A stretch of DNA of 35,569 nucleotides from Dehalococcoidia bacterium (GCA_004296805.1 SCVR01000092.1:1-35569); one strand, 5' to 3'; counted from the first letter of the stretch, positions 1 through 7,715 are shown. Made by a program: numbers and translations. Notes: generated by a model not told the origin, from the letters alone.

Positions 1-549
1 CTCCTCGCCGGCCGGTGCTGCGAAGGCGATCGGGTTCGTGCCAAAGCGCGGGTCCGCGCCGCGCGCCGGGCGCACGCTGCGGTTCGCGTTCGTGACCGCC
101 ATGCCGATCATGTCCTGCGCCGCCGCCATCATCGGGTAGTACCCGACCATCCCGATGTGACGGCCCTCGACGACCCCGGCCTGCCCGATGCCGGTGGCCT
201 GCGCCTTCGCGATTGCCGTCTGCATCGCGAGGTGCGCCCCCACCACCCCGAGGCCCCCCGAGTTCGAGATGACCGCCGAACCGGCAGACTCGCGCAGCAC
301 CCGCGGCGTCACGCTCGGATCGATCAGCCCCGCCTCGATCTGATCCATGTACCGCAGCCCCGTGACCACGCCGTGCGTGTCCACGCCGCGCAAGTCCGAG
401 GCCACCAGGATGTCCGAGGTGATCGCCGCGTGTGCTTCGGACACGCCGAGCGACACGAACAGCCGCGCCATCTGCTCACGGAGCGCCGCCCCGCCGACAC
501 GGACAAACTCGCCGGACGCGATCTGCTCAGGAGTCGGCTCGCTCGCCAT
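1..549 (-). CDS. Malate/L-lactate dehydrogenase family (Ldh2-type) oxidoreductase, C-terminus cut by window edge
   Basis: This gene is absent from the ORF track because it has no stop inside the window. Reading minus from ATG at 549 gives 183 uninterrupted codons, MASEPTPEQIASGEF... to the left edge. Visible family features are the DLRGVDTHGV segment (the D..GV.(S/T)HG signature near the active site), SNSGGLGVVGAHLAM, and GADPRFGTNPIAFAAP, the conserved GtNPia segment that helps bind nicotinamide cofactor. The family is Rossmann-unrelated and NAD(P)-dependent, and oxidises malate, lactate, ureidoglycolate or similar 2-hydroxyacids. About half the usual ~340-360 residues are present. The start lies 5 nt after the stop of the upstream 2-hydroxyacid dehydrogenase, so the two are almost certainly cotranscribed. 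The substrate cannot be assigned. Confidence 0.85.
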   Translation of the reverse strand, partial: MASEPTPEQIASGEFVRVGGAALREQMARLFVSLGVSEAHAAITSDILVASDLRGVDTHGVVTGLRYMDQIEAGLIDPSVTPRVLRESAGSAVISNSGGLGVVGAHLAMQTAIAKAQATGIGQAGVVEGRHIGMVGYYPMMAAAQDMIGMAVTNANRSVRPARGADPRFGTNPIAFAAPAGEE

Positions 550-554
550 CCGGG

Positions 555-1523
555 CTAGAACCCGCGCGCCTTGTTGATCAAGCCTTCGAGTGGCTCACCC
601 GCGCGGTAGTGCGCGAGGTTGCGGCAGAAGCGGTCCATGTTGCGCGGGATCCGGAACTGGCTCGCCCCCGCCGTGTGCGGCGTCATGATCACGTTCGGCG
701 CCGACCACAGCGGGTGATCGGCCGGCAGCGGCTCGACCGGCGCGACATCGAGGCCGGCACCTGCGATCTGCTTCGCGTGGATCGCGGCCACCAGCGCGTC
801 CGCGTCCACCACCTCGCCCCGCGTGACGTTCACTAGGATCGCCGTGGGCTTCATCAACTCGAACGCACGCTTCCCGAACAGCCCCCGCGTGTCCGGCGTG
901 AGCGGCAGCCCGGAGGTCACCACGTCAGCCGTGCGGAAGAGTTCGTCGAGCCGATCGCTGCCCCACACTTCGGGGACCTCCGCGGACGGAGACACCGGGT
1001 CACAGTCGACGGCGATGCACCGCATCCCGAAGCCAACCGCGCGCCGCGCGATCGCGCGGCCCGTCCCCCCGAACCCCACGATGCCCATCGTGCAGCCCTC
1101 GAGCTCGAACTCCTCGGAGCGGTACTCGACGCGGTGCTCCCAGGACGAGGGCCCGTCGACGACCGCACGGGCCAGACGCCGCGTCAGCGCGAGCAGGTGG
1201 GCGAACGTGTGGTCCGCCAGATGCGGGCCCACCATCCCCTTGTCCCCGGACAGCAGGACATCGCTGGCCACCATCTCCGGAAACAGGTACGCGTCCGCCC
1301 CCGACGTAATCGCGTGCACCCATCGCAACTTCCGAGCGCGCGCGAACATCGCCGGCGTGATCACGCCGAGGACCACCTCGACATCCTCCATCGCCTCGAT
1401 CGCCTCGCCCGGTGTGTCCGCGATGCGGATGTTGGTGTCAGGCCCCGCAGCCTCTCGGATGCGCGCGAGCAGTGGCTCGCCCACGGTGGGCATCGTGACG
1501 CCGGGGATGATGAGGATGTTCAC
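555..1523 (-). CDS. D-isomer-specific 2-hydroxyacid dehydrogenase, NAD-dependent
   Basis: A 322-residue protein with the two-lobed D-2-hydroxyacid dehydrogenase layout. The catalytic lobe is at about 1-100 and 290-322, and the nucleotide lobe has GIVGFGGTGRAIA near 147-159 followed by AVDCDP, an acidic residue after strand 2 that favours NAD over NADP. Catalytic residues are visible: Arg about 235 in NVTRGEVVD, Glu about 264 in DVAPVEPLP, and His about 283 in TPHTAGAS. It interconverts a 2-hydroxyacid and a 2-ketoacid. The start codon is GTG. There is no Shine-Dalgarno sequence before it, but a TATCGT hexamer lies 7 nt upstream, consistent with a leaderless transcript. It lies between a metal hydrolase and an Ldh2-type dehydrogenase on the same strand, suggesting a small hydroxyacid catabolic operon. 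Confidence 0.88.
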   Translation of the reverse strand: MNILIIPGVTMPTVGEPLLARIREAAGPDTNIRIADTPGEAIEAMEDVEVVLGVITPAMFARARKLRWVHAITSGADAYLFPEMVASDVLLSGDKGMVGPHLADHTFAHLLALTRRLARAVVDGPSSWEHRVEYRSEEFELEGCTMGIVGFGGTGRAIARRAVGFGMRCIAVDCDPVSPSAEVPEVWGSDRLDELFRTADVVTSGLPLTPDTRGLFGKRAFELMKPTAILVNVTRGEVVDADALVAAIHAKQIAGAGLDVAPVEPLPADHPLWSAPNVIMTPHTAGASQFRIPRNMDRFCRNLAHYRAGEPLEGLINKARGF

Positions 1524-1530
1524 GGCCGGG

Positions 1531-1536
1531 ACGATA
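1531..1536 (-). promoter_or_regulatory. Candidate -10 box (TATCGT) for a leaderless hydroxyacid dehydrogenase mRNA
   Basis: On the minus strand TATCGT ends 7 nt before the GTG start at 1523, and no purine-rich ribosome-binding site lies between. That spacing would place transcription start at or next to the start codon. No convincing -35 is visible. The upstream gene ends only about 30 nt away, so this could be an internal operon promoter or chance. Confidence 0.35.
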
Positions 1537-1554
1537 GCACGCGCGCCGGACGTG

Positions 1555-2430
1555 TTAACCGAGGGCTGCCGCGGGGTTCTGCTGCACCATCCGCTTCATC
1601 GCATCCGTGGTGAATCCGGCATCGATGAACCGCTCGATCCACGAGCCAAAGCCCACCGGAGGCGCCGGGTTCGCTGCCTGTCCGAGGTCCGTCGAGAGGA
1701 TCACGTGCTCCGGCCCCGCCGCGCGCACGTCCGCCGCGACCGAAGCGAAGTACTCGTCGCCCCCGTCGCGGAACGCGTTCACCGCACACTGCTCGATGAA
1801 CGCCCCGCGCTCGGTCAGCGCCGTTTGCACCTCCAGTGGGATCCGGAACGACGTGGCGTGCGACACGATCGAACGGACGCCGCGCCGCCTCGACTCCGTC
1901 ACCAGCGCCAGGGTCTCCGTCGGGTCGAGGTGCCCGCTGCACAGCGTCGCCCCGTGCTCCACCATCAGGTCGAGCAGCGTGTGGCACACCGGGACGAGGG
2001 CTCCCTGTTCGTCGAGGACGCGGATCGCCTCCGCTTTCGCGTGCCATCGCCCGAACGTGTCACGCGACCACGCGGTGTCGAAGGTCGGCCACCACACCAC
2101 GCGCGTCCCGATCCGGAGCGCCGCCTCCAGCGCGTCCGGGTTCAGCCCGCCGACCGCGTGGTCGAGGGCGATCGCGCCATGCACCTTGATCCCCTGGACC
2201 TCCTGGTCGAGCGCCCACGCCAGTGCCTGCGTCGGGTACTCGTGGCTCTTCAACACCACCGCCGCGAGGCCCGCCTCCCGCGCCGCATACACCAGCGCGC
2301 GCGCGTCCATCCGCCGTTCCGCATACGGATCTGGCGAGGCGTGGACGTGGACATCGATGGCGCCACGCAGCAGCGCCCGGGAGTCTTCTCGTAGTTCCGC
2401 CAGAGTCTCAACTCGGTATGGCGTCGCCAT
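1555..2430 (-). CDS. DUF6282-like amidohydrolase-superfamily protein
   Basis: About 291 residues with a TIM-barrel metal-hydrolase pattern. AIDVHVHASPD near residue 25-34 gives the two strand-1 metal histidines, VVLKSHEYPT near 58-67 supplies a Lys/His pair, further histidines occur in PVCHTLLD, CSGHLDP and IVSHATS, and a C-terminal ILSTDLGQ aspartate resembles the strand-8 ligand. This matches my memory of the DUF6282 group of amidohydrolase-like proteins, whose substrates are mostly unknown. The ORF track starts at a GTG (2442), but GGAGG lies 5 nt before the ATG at 2430, so that ATG is the better start. It is first in a minus-strand operon with two hydroxyacid dehydrogenases and may open or hydrolyse a precursor of their substrate (inference). 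Confidence 0.72.
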   Translation of the reverse strand: MATPYRVETLAELREDSRALLRGAIDVHVHASPDPYAERRMDARALVYAAREAGLAAVVLKSHEYPTQALAWALDQEVQGIKVHGAIALDHAVGGLNPDALEAALRIGTRVVWWPTFDTAWSRDTFGRWHAKAEAIRVLDEQGALVPVCHTLLDLMVEHGATLCSGHLDPTETLALVTESRRRGVRSIVSHATSFRIPLEVQTALTERGAFIEQCAVNAFRDGGDEYFASVAADVRAAGPEHVILSTDLGQAANPAPPVGFGSWIERFIDAGFTTDAMKRMVQQNPAAALG

Positions 2431-2533
2431 CGCACCCTCCACCCAGTCGAGCCCAAGTCGTCAGGCTCGCCGCACTCTATCGCCTCGCTAGCCGTCCAGA
2501 AGGCGCCTCCTCAGATTCCCGGCCCTGTCGAAT

Positions 2534-2607
2534 TGTCAGGTTCGAGGCCGTCAGGGTGAATAAGAATTTGATAGAACCCAGATGCTGATCCTGACACCTC
2601 TCTGACG
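2534..2607. promoter_or_regulatory. Four GTCAGG-type half-sites between divergent hydrolase operon and TetR gene
   Basis: Two direct copies, TGTCAGG (2534-2540) and CGTCAGG (2549-2555), are followed by two inverted copies, CCTGACA (2590-2596) and TCTGACG (2601-2607). The outer TGTCAGG and CCTGACA are perfect reverse complements. They sit in the 222-bp divergent region upstream of the TetR gene, where an autoregulatory operator is expected. The half-site spacing is unusual for a single TetR dimer. An AT-richer patch (TGAATAAGAATTTGATAG) lies between the pairs and may contain the promoters. Confidence 0.35.
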
Positions 2608-2652
2608 CCGGTCCGGGCGCACGCCGCGGGCACGATATGCGAGACCTGCGCG

Positions 2653-3237
2653 ATGCTCGAACAGCCGCTCGACCGACGGCAGCAGATCCTCGGTGCCGTC
2701 GCCTCGTGCGTGTCCGAGGAAGGGATGGGCGCCGTCACCCTCCGCAACGTCGCACGCCGGATCGGCGCGACCACCGGGATGCTGACCCACTATTACGCGA
2801 ACCGCACGGCGCTCCTGAAGGACGTCGCCACCTCCGCGGAAGCCGCGCTCCACACCCGCATCGCCCGACGGCCCACACTCGACCAGCACGACGGATGGCT
2901 GTGCGCGCTGTTCGAGGAGTCCCTCGCGCCCAGCAGCCCCGGCACTCTCCCATGGGGCTTCTGGCTGGAATACTGGGCCTCCGCCGAGCGCGACCCAGAA
3001 CTGGGCAAGCACAGCATGGAGCGGCTTGATGCACTCCGACGTGAGGTCGAGGACTGCGTCCGCGCCGGCATCGAGGATGGCACCTTCCGCGGGGATCTCG
3101 ACGTCCGCGACGCCGCCCAGACGATCGTCGCCTTCATGCACGGGCTCGGCATGGAACTCGCCGTCCGGCATGAACGGCTCGACACGCGCACCCGGGGCCT
3201 GTTCGTTACGTTGCTCGACGGCTTCCGCGCACCATAG
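2653..3237 (+). CDS. TetR/AcrR-family transcriptional regulator
   Basis: 194 residues, typical TetR length. The N-terminal DNA-binding domain is clear: RRQQILGAVASCVSEEGMGA (helix 1), then the helix-turn-helix VTLRNVARRIGATTGMLTHYY near 28-48 and the NRTALL segment that starts helix 4. The C-terminal domain from about residue 60 is the variable ligand-binding and dimerisation part and does not reveal the inducer. The gene is divergent from the hydrolase/dehydrogenase operon, and the shared intergenic region holds repeated GTCAGG half-sites, so it probably controls itself and that operon (inference). The ribosome-binding site is weak. Confidence 0.88.
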   Translation: MLEQPLDRRQQILGAVASCVSEEGMGAVTLRNVARRIGATTGMLTHYYANRTALLKDVATSAEAALHTRIARRPTLDQHDGWLCALFEESLAPSSPGTLPWGFWLEYWASAERDPELGKHSMERLDALRREVEDCVRAGIEDGTFRGDLDVRDAAQTIVAFMHGLGMELAVRHERLDTRTRGLFVTLLDGFRAP

Positions 3238-3296
3238 GCGGCACCCCCTCGCCGCGCCGCCGTCCACTCGGTAGCATCGCCCGCTCACCCTCCACC

Positions 3297-4052
3297 ATGT
3301 CGACGGCGCACGAGGACGAGCCGATGCCGCACACGCCACCACCCGCCTCACACCACAACCATCTCGGGCAACCCATCGGTGGGCCAGTCGAGGGATGGAC
3401 TCCGAGCGTCAGCCCGGCGCGTACTGCGATGGCGGGCCGCTACTGCCGCCTCGAACCCCTCAACGTCGCCCATCACGCGGAAGACCTGATCGCCGCCTGT
3501 GCAGGAGATGTTGAGGGGCGGATGTGGACGTACCTGCCGTACGGCCCCTTCGAGTCGCCCGCGGCCCACCGCGCCTGGCTTGCGGATGCCGCAGCGGCGC
3601 CGGACCAGTCGTTCTTCGCCATCCTCGATGTGGCGACCGGGCGCGCTGTCGGGGTCGCTGCCTACATCCGCGACGATCCGAGGCACGGCGTCATCGAGGT
3701 GGGGCACCTCGCGTACTCGCCGCTGCTTCAACGGACGCCCGCATCAACCGAGGCGATGTACCTCATGATGCGCCGCGTGTTCGAGGAGTGCGGCTACCGG
3801 CGCTACGAGTGGAAGTGCAACAGTCACAACGCGCCCTCGTGGGACGCTGCCGAACGCCTCGGCTTTAAGTTCGAGGGCATCTTCCGCCAACTCCAGGTGG
3901 TGAAGGGCCACAACCGCGACACGACCTGGCTCTCGATCCTCGACAGTGAGTGGCCTGCGCTCCGCGCGGCGTTCGAGGCGTGGCTCCACCCTTCGAACTT
4001 CGACGCCGAGGGGCAGCAGCGACGGCGGCTCGAGGACTTCAGGACGGGCTAG
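3297..4052 (+). CDS. GNAT-family N-acetyltransferase, RimJ/RimL-like
   Basis: 251 residues from ATG 3297; ATG 3324, preceded by GAGGACGAG, is an equally good start. The N-terminal extension LGQPIGGPVEGWTPS and the run MWTYLPYGPFESPAAHRAWL are typical of a RimL-like acyl-CoA N-acyltransferase subgroup. The acetyl-CoA-binding half includes IEVGHLAYSPLLQRTPASTEA and the strand/helix YRRYEWKCNSHNAPSWDAAERLGFKFEGIFRQ. It should transfer an acetyl group from acetyl-CoA to an amine on a small molecule or protein. Its tail ends 11 nt from the convergent carboxymuconolactone-decarboxylase-like gene. A TAGCAT hexamer lies about 19 nt before the ATG. The substrate is unknown. Confidence 0.85.
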   Translation: MSTAHEDEPMPHTPPPASHHNHLGQPIGGPVEGWTPSVSPARTAMAGRYCRLEPLNVAHHAEDLIAACAGDVEGRMWTYLPYGPFESPAAHRAWLADAAAAPDQSFFAILDVATGRAVGVAAYIRDDPRHGVIEVGHLAYSPLLQRTPASTEAMYLMMRRVFEECGYRRYEWKCNSHNAPSWDAAERLGFKFEGIFRQLQVVKGHNRDTTWLSILDSEWPALRAAFEAWLHPSNFDAEGQQRRRLEDFRTG

Positions 4053-4063
4053 CGCCGTGCGGC

Positions 4064-4633
4064 CTAGTCCTGCCGCGGGAACGGCGTGACCTGCCCAGGC
4101 CCTACCTCGACCTCGAACGCGTTGAGCGACATCGAGGTCAACGCGTAGAAGCCGATGACGGCGGTGATCTCCACGACGCCTCGCTCACCCCACGTCGCCA
4201 CTGCGCGGTCGTACAGCGGCTTCGGCAGCAGGTGTCCCACCAGCAATGCCATGCAGACGTCATACATCAGCAACTGCTCCGGCGAGGCCTGCACGGGCCG
4301 CTCGCCCTTGAGGATCGTGTCCATCACGTCCTGCGGGATCCCGTACTCCACGGCACGCGGCGCGTGCGCCGCCCACTCGACATTCGCCTCCCACACGCGC
4401 CCCGTGATCGAGATCGCCAGCTCGACAAGCCCGCGGTCCAGCGAAGTGCGGTTCCACAGCATCCCAGCGAGTGCGTAGAGCCGGTGGAACAACTCGGCGT
4501 TCAGGATCCACGGGTCAAACGGGCCGCCCATCATGCCGTCCGCGCGCGCCTTCCGCGTCTTCAGGAAGACGTCGTACTGCTCGCGCTGTTCGGGCGTCAG
4601 TTGGTCAGGGGTGTACTTCGTCTGTCGGGACAT
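4064..4633 (-). CDS. Carboxymuconolactone decarboxylase (CMD)-family protein
   Basis: 189 residues from ATG 4633, chosen because AGGAGG precedes it by 5 nt; the ORF track's longer version reads into the intergenic spacer and the upstream gene. The all-helical CMD core contains GRVWEANVEWAAHAPRAVEYGI near 79-99, with the family's Glu and the W..H pair. The CxxC of AhpD peroxidase-type members is absent, so a thiol peroxidase role is unlikely. Members act on gamma-carboxymuconolactone or are uncharacterised. It follows an SDR with a 34-nt gap on the same strand, so the two probably form an operon, possibly for ring or lactone catabolism (inference). Confidence 0.8.
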   Translation of the reverse strand: MSRQTKYTPDQLTPEQREQYDVFLKTRKARADGMMGGPFDPWILNAELFHRLYALAGMLWNRTSLDRGLVELAISITGRVWEANVEWAAHAPRAVEYGIPQDVMDTILKGERPVQASPEQLLMYDVCMALLVGHLLPKPLYDRAVATWGERGVVEITAVIGFYALTSMSLNAFEVEVGPGQVTPFPRQD

Positions 4634-4667
4634 CGAGACCTCCTCGGTCGCACGCCTGCTCGGTGGA

Positions 4668-5468
4668 TCAGCCAGAGACCAGCATCGCGCCGTCCACCGG
4701 CAGCGCCACACCACTGATGAAACGCGCTTCGTCGGAGTGCAGGAACAGCGCGGCGTACGCTACGTCCCACCCCGACCCCATCTTCTTGCCCAGCGGCACG
4801 TGCCGGTTGCGTTCCGCGATCACAATCTCGCGCGCCACGCCTTCTGCGACCCGCGGCTCAATCGCCATCGGCGTCTCCATCAGCCCCGGGAGGATCGTGT
4901 TCACGCGGATCATGTCGGCTGCGTGTTCTGCCGCGAGGTACTCCGTGAGGCCGATCACCGCGACTTTCGTCGTCTTGTAACCAACACGTGGGTACTTGTG
5001 GTGCGCTGCCGCCGACGAGATGTTCACGATCGAGCCGCCGCCCTGCTGCTGCATCACGGGGATCGCCCATTTGCAGGCCAGCCACATCCCGCGCAGGTTC
5101 ACCTCGAACACCCGGTCCCACGCCTCCACTCTCATCTTCACGGCGGTCTCGTCGCCCAGCGACAGGCCGCCGCCGATGTTGTTGTGCAGCAGGTCGAGGC
5201 GTCCGAACGCCTTCACACAGCTCGCCACCGCTGCCTGGACGTCCGCCTCGTTCCGCACGTCTGCCGCGAATGACTCAGCCTGACCGCCGGCCTGCCGGAT
5301 CTCAGCACAGGTCGCGGCCGCCCGGTCGCCTTCGAGGTCGACCACGAAGACCCGGGCCCCCTCCCGGGCAAGCAGCAGCGCCGTCGCCCGCCCGTTCCCG
5401 ATGGTGTCGCCGGGCGTCTGCCCGCCGCCCATCACGAGCGCCACTTTGCCTTCGACTCGTCCAGCCAT
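4668..5468 (-). CDS. Short-chain dehydrogenase/reductase with an extended glycine loop
   Basis: 266 residues with a classical SDR fold. The NAD(P) loop is unusual: ALVMGGGQTPGDTIGNGRA in place of TGxxxGIG, about five residues longer. FVVDLE after strand 2 ends in acidic residues, favouring NAD. Other motifs are LLHNNIGGG near 93-101 (NNAG position), NISSAAA near 149-155 (catalytic Ser) and VGYKTTK near 162-168 (Tyr164, Lys168). The C-terminus FISGVALPVDGAM is standard. It oxidises or reduces a secondary alcohol/ketone; substrate unknown. It precedes the CMD-like gene and is probably cotranscribed with it. Confidence 0.87.
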   Translation of the reverse strand: MAGRVEGKVALVMGGGQTPGDTIGNGRATALLLAREGARVFVVDLEGDRAAATCAEIRQAGGQAESFAADVRNEADVQAAVASCVKAFGRLDLLHNNIGGGLSLGDETAVKMRVEAWDRVFEVNLRGMWLACKWAIPVMQQQGGGSIVNISSAAAHHKYPRVGYKTTKVAVIGLTEYLAAEHAADMIRVNTILPGLMETPMAIEPRVAEGVAREIVIAERNRHVPLGKKMGSGWDVAYAALFLHSDEARFISGVALPVDGAMLVSG

Positions 5469-5557
5469 GCAGGAGTCCCTTCACGCGCAGCCTTCCAGGG
5501 CGCAACGCGGCCGGTGCATGGTAGCCGCCTCCGGACGAGCCTCGGCGACGTGGGCTG

Positions 5558-6688
5558 CTATCGAGCCCGCGCCCGCGCGCCTCCGGCGACCGCGGCCGCC
5601 AGCGCCGTCGTTACCGGTACGGCCGCCACGATGCCGATGCTCCCCACGACCGTGCGCACCACCTCGGTCGCCAGCGCGTCGAACGACACGAGGATCCCCG
5701 TTGGCTGCTGCTGCGCCGCCAGGATCAGGATCAGCGGAAGCGCCGTGCCCGCGTAGGCCAGCAGCAACGTGTTCGTCGTGGCGGCGATGTGGTCACGGCC
5801 CACGTTCATCCCCCGCCGAAACAACTCCTGGCGTGACAGGCTCGGGTTGGCCTCGTGTAACTCCGCGATCGCGGACGCCTGCGTCGTCGTCACGTCGTCG
5901 AGGACACCCACGGCGCCCAGGATCATGCTGCCGAGCAGAAGCCCGCGTGCATCGATGATCCCTGGACCGAGCAGGACCTGCAGCGTGCTCGCATCGTCCG
6001 TCGCCATCCCACTCAGGTGCGCAAATCCGACGGCACCCACCGCGAGCAACCCCGTGAGCACGAGGCACCCGAACGTCGCGCCGAGCGCCACCGCAGTCTT
6101 CCGCTCCACCCCGTGCCCCAGCGTGAGCGTTGTCGCCATGATCACGAGCGCGCCGAAGATGCACACCAGCAGTGGATCCCAGCCCGACATGATGGCCGGC
6201 ACGATGAACCGCGCGATCACGATCACGCTCGATGCCAGTCCCACCAGCGACATCGCACCGCGCGTGCCGCCCACGATGACGACCAGCAGCGCGAACGCCA
6301 GCGTCAGCGTCCACACCGGAATCCGCCGTGCCCGATCGCGAAGCTGGTACACCGTGCCCTGTTCGCCCTCGGCAGCGCCGAGCAGGACCGTCTCCCCGAC
6401 CTTCACTTCGAACGCATCCGCCGAGGCCGCCTGGTACGTCCTGTCCACCGCGAATCGCTCACCCTCGACCTCCACGATCACGCGCTGCTGCCGGATCACG
6501 CCCCCCGGTGTCGGGATGTCCTCCCCTGGGGTGACCTCCACCACCCGCGCCTCGCGGATCACCTCGTGCACCACGGGCAAACCTCGGCGCTCCCACACCC
6601 CCGAGGCGGGCAGGATCACCGTCAGCACGAGGAGGAGCGCCGCGATGCCTAGGTAGGCGAGCGTGGTGTTGCGGGCTTGCGGGAGCAT
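5558..6688 (-). CDS. YibE/F-family multi-pass membrane protein
   Basis: 376 residues. One N-terminal membrane segment (about 9-27) is followed by an extracytoplasmic domain rich in Val/Glu (about 35-120), then about seven hydrophobic segments from WTLTLAFALLVVIVGG onward. The diagnostic C-terminal blocks are GAVGVLDDVTTTQASAIAELHEANP-like, RRGMNVGRDHIAATTNTLLLAYAGTALPL and the small-residue tail. These match the YibE/F family (DUF family also found in Firmicutes), proposed to be transporters or export permeases, with no firm substrate. It is divergent from the zinc-type lipoprotein gene, and the nested palindrome between them could affect both. Confidence 0.85.
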   Translation of the reverse strand: MLPQARNTTLAYLGIAALLLVLTVILPASGVWERRGLPVVHEVIREARVVEVTPGEDIPTPGGVIRQQRVIVEVEGERFAVDRTYQAASADAFEVKVGETVLLGAAEGEQGTVYQLRDRARRIPVWTLTLAFALLVVIVGGTRGAMSLVGLASSVIVIARFIVPAIMSGWDPLLVCIFGALVIMATTLTLGHGVERKTAVALGATFGCLVLTGLLAVGAVGFAHLSGMATDDASTLQVLLGPGIIDARGLLLGSMILGAVGVLDDVTTTQASAIAELHEANPSLSRQELFRRGMNVGRDHIAATTNTLLLAYAGTALPLILILAAQQQPTGILVSFDALATEVVRTVVGSIGIVAAVPVTTALAAAVAGGARARAR

Positions 6689-6750
6689 CGGTGCTCGATT
6701 CGCTGCACGCGCGAGCGTACCCGCCTCGGCGGTTGAGCGATGTGACGGTG

Positions 6751-6779
6751 TTGCGCGGCAATCTGAGACTTCGTATCAT
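6751..6779 (+). promoter_or_regulatory. Promoter of the zinc-type lipoprotein gene
   Basis: TTGCGC (-35, 6751-6756) and TATCAT (-10, 6774-6779) are separated by exactly 17 nt, a good sigma-70-like promoter. The expected transcription start near 6786 falls inside the nested palindrome, so a bound repressor would block polymerase. The start codon follows at 6810 with GGGAG as ribosome-binding site. Confidence 0.6.
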
Positions 6780-6795
6780 CGATACATCGTCTCAG
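6763..6795. promoter_or_regulatory. Nested 33-bp palindrome, candidate metal-regulator operator
   Basis: The sequence divides as CTGAGAC-TTC-GTATC-ATC-GATAC-ATC-GTCTCAG. The outer 7-bp arms (6763-6769, 6789-6795) and the inner 5-bp arms (6773-6777, 6781-6785) are both perfect and share one centre at 6779, with 3-nt spacers on each side. It covers the -10 box and start region of the downstream zinc-type binding-protein gene. Fur/Zur and DtxR/MntR-type repressors bind palindromes in such positions, but it does not match a specific known box that I can name. It lies between divergent YibE/F and lipoprotein genes. Confidence 0.6.
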
Positions 6796-6809
6796 GTGGG
6801 AGCCTCCCG

Positions 6810-7715
6810 ATGCCGCGCCCCCTCTATCTCGTCATTCTGGCCATGGCCGCCGCAGCGCTTCTCGCCTCCTGCCGCGGCGCCTCCACACCCGAGGACGCCC
6901 GGCTGCGTGTGGTTGCCACCATCGCCCCGGTCGGCGCGCTCGCCCAAGCCGTGGCTGGCGACGCCGTCCGCCTCGACGTGATCGCAAAGGCCGGGGTTGA
7001 CCCCCACGAGTACCAACTCAAGACCGCGGACGCTCGCGCCATCGCGAATGCACAACTCATCCTTCGTAACGGGCTGGGTGCCGACGCCTTCCTCGACAAG
7101 GCGCTCGGCAACAGCAAAGGCACAGTCGTCACCATCACGGACGGCCTCACACTCCGCGACGGCGCGTCGGGGGACGGCGGCTCCGGCCACGACCCCCACG
7201 TCTGGCACGACCCCCACAATGACATCGCAATGGTCGAGGTCATCGTGAAGGCGCTCGCCACCGCCGACCCGGCGCACGCCGCCACCTTCGAGGCCAACGG
7301 CCGCGCCTACCAGGAGCGGCTGCGCCAGACCGACCGCGAGGTCCAGGCCCTCATCGAGGGCATCCCTCCTGCCAACCGCAAGATGGTCACCGACCACGAC
7401 GCCTTCGGATACTTCGCCGCTCGCTACGGCCTGACCGTCGTCGGCACCGTCATCGCCGGCGTCACCACAGGATCCGAGCCGTCCGCAGCCTCCGTCGCCG
7501 CGCTCGTCCAGACCATCCGCCGCGAAGGGGTCCGCGCCGTCTTCGCCGAGAGCTCCGTCGATCCCAAGATCGCCCGCCGCGTCGCGGAGGAGACCAATGT
7601 CCGGATCGTGGACGACCTCTACGGCGACTCCCTCGGCGCACCTGGTTCGGGCGCGGACACCATCGAGGGCATGTTGCTCTCGAACGCGCGAAAGATCGCC
7701 GACGCACTGAAGTAG
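6810..7715 (+). CDS. Zinc/manganese ABC transporter substrate-binding lipoprotein (ZnuA/TroA-like, cluster A-I)
   Basis: 301 residues from ATG 6810, chosen for the lipoprotein signal and GGGAG site; the track's upstream extension runs through the promoter. The signal peptide is YLVILAMAAAALLASC with lipid Cys21. Metal ligands can be placed: His66 in GVDPHEYQ, His130 in HDPHVWHDPHN, His196 in VTDHDAFGYFAARYGL and Asp273 in DLYGDSL. His rather than Glu at the third position favours zinc over manganese, as in ZnuA and TroA. The His-rich loop is short. FAESSVDPK near 245-253 is also conserved in the family. It delivers metal to a membrane permease, but no permease or ATPase gene is in this window. 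A nested palindrome covers its promoter. Confidence 0.88.
   Translation: MPRPLYLVILAMAAAALLASCRGASTPEDARLRVVATIAPVGALAQAVAGDAVRLDVIAKAGVDPHEYQLKTADARAIANAQLILRNGLGADAFLDKALGNSKGTVVTITDGLTLRDGASGDGGSGHDPHVWHDPHNDIAMVEVIVKALATADPAHAATFEANGRAYQERLRQTDREVQALIEGIPPANRKMVTDHDAFGYFAARYGLTVVGTVIAGVTTGSEPSAASVAALVQTIRREGVRAVFAESSVDPKIARRVAEETNVRIVDDLYGDSLGAPGSGADTIEGMLLSNARKIADALK

Noticed and set aside
823-2394. Long plus-strand ORF (523 aa) and overlapping plus-strand ORFs at 1607-2491
   Set aside because: Antisense shadow of the hydroxyacid dehydrogenase and DUF6282-like genes; the translation is Arg/Pro/Ser-rich low-complexity with no domain, as expected in GC-rich DNA.
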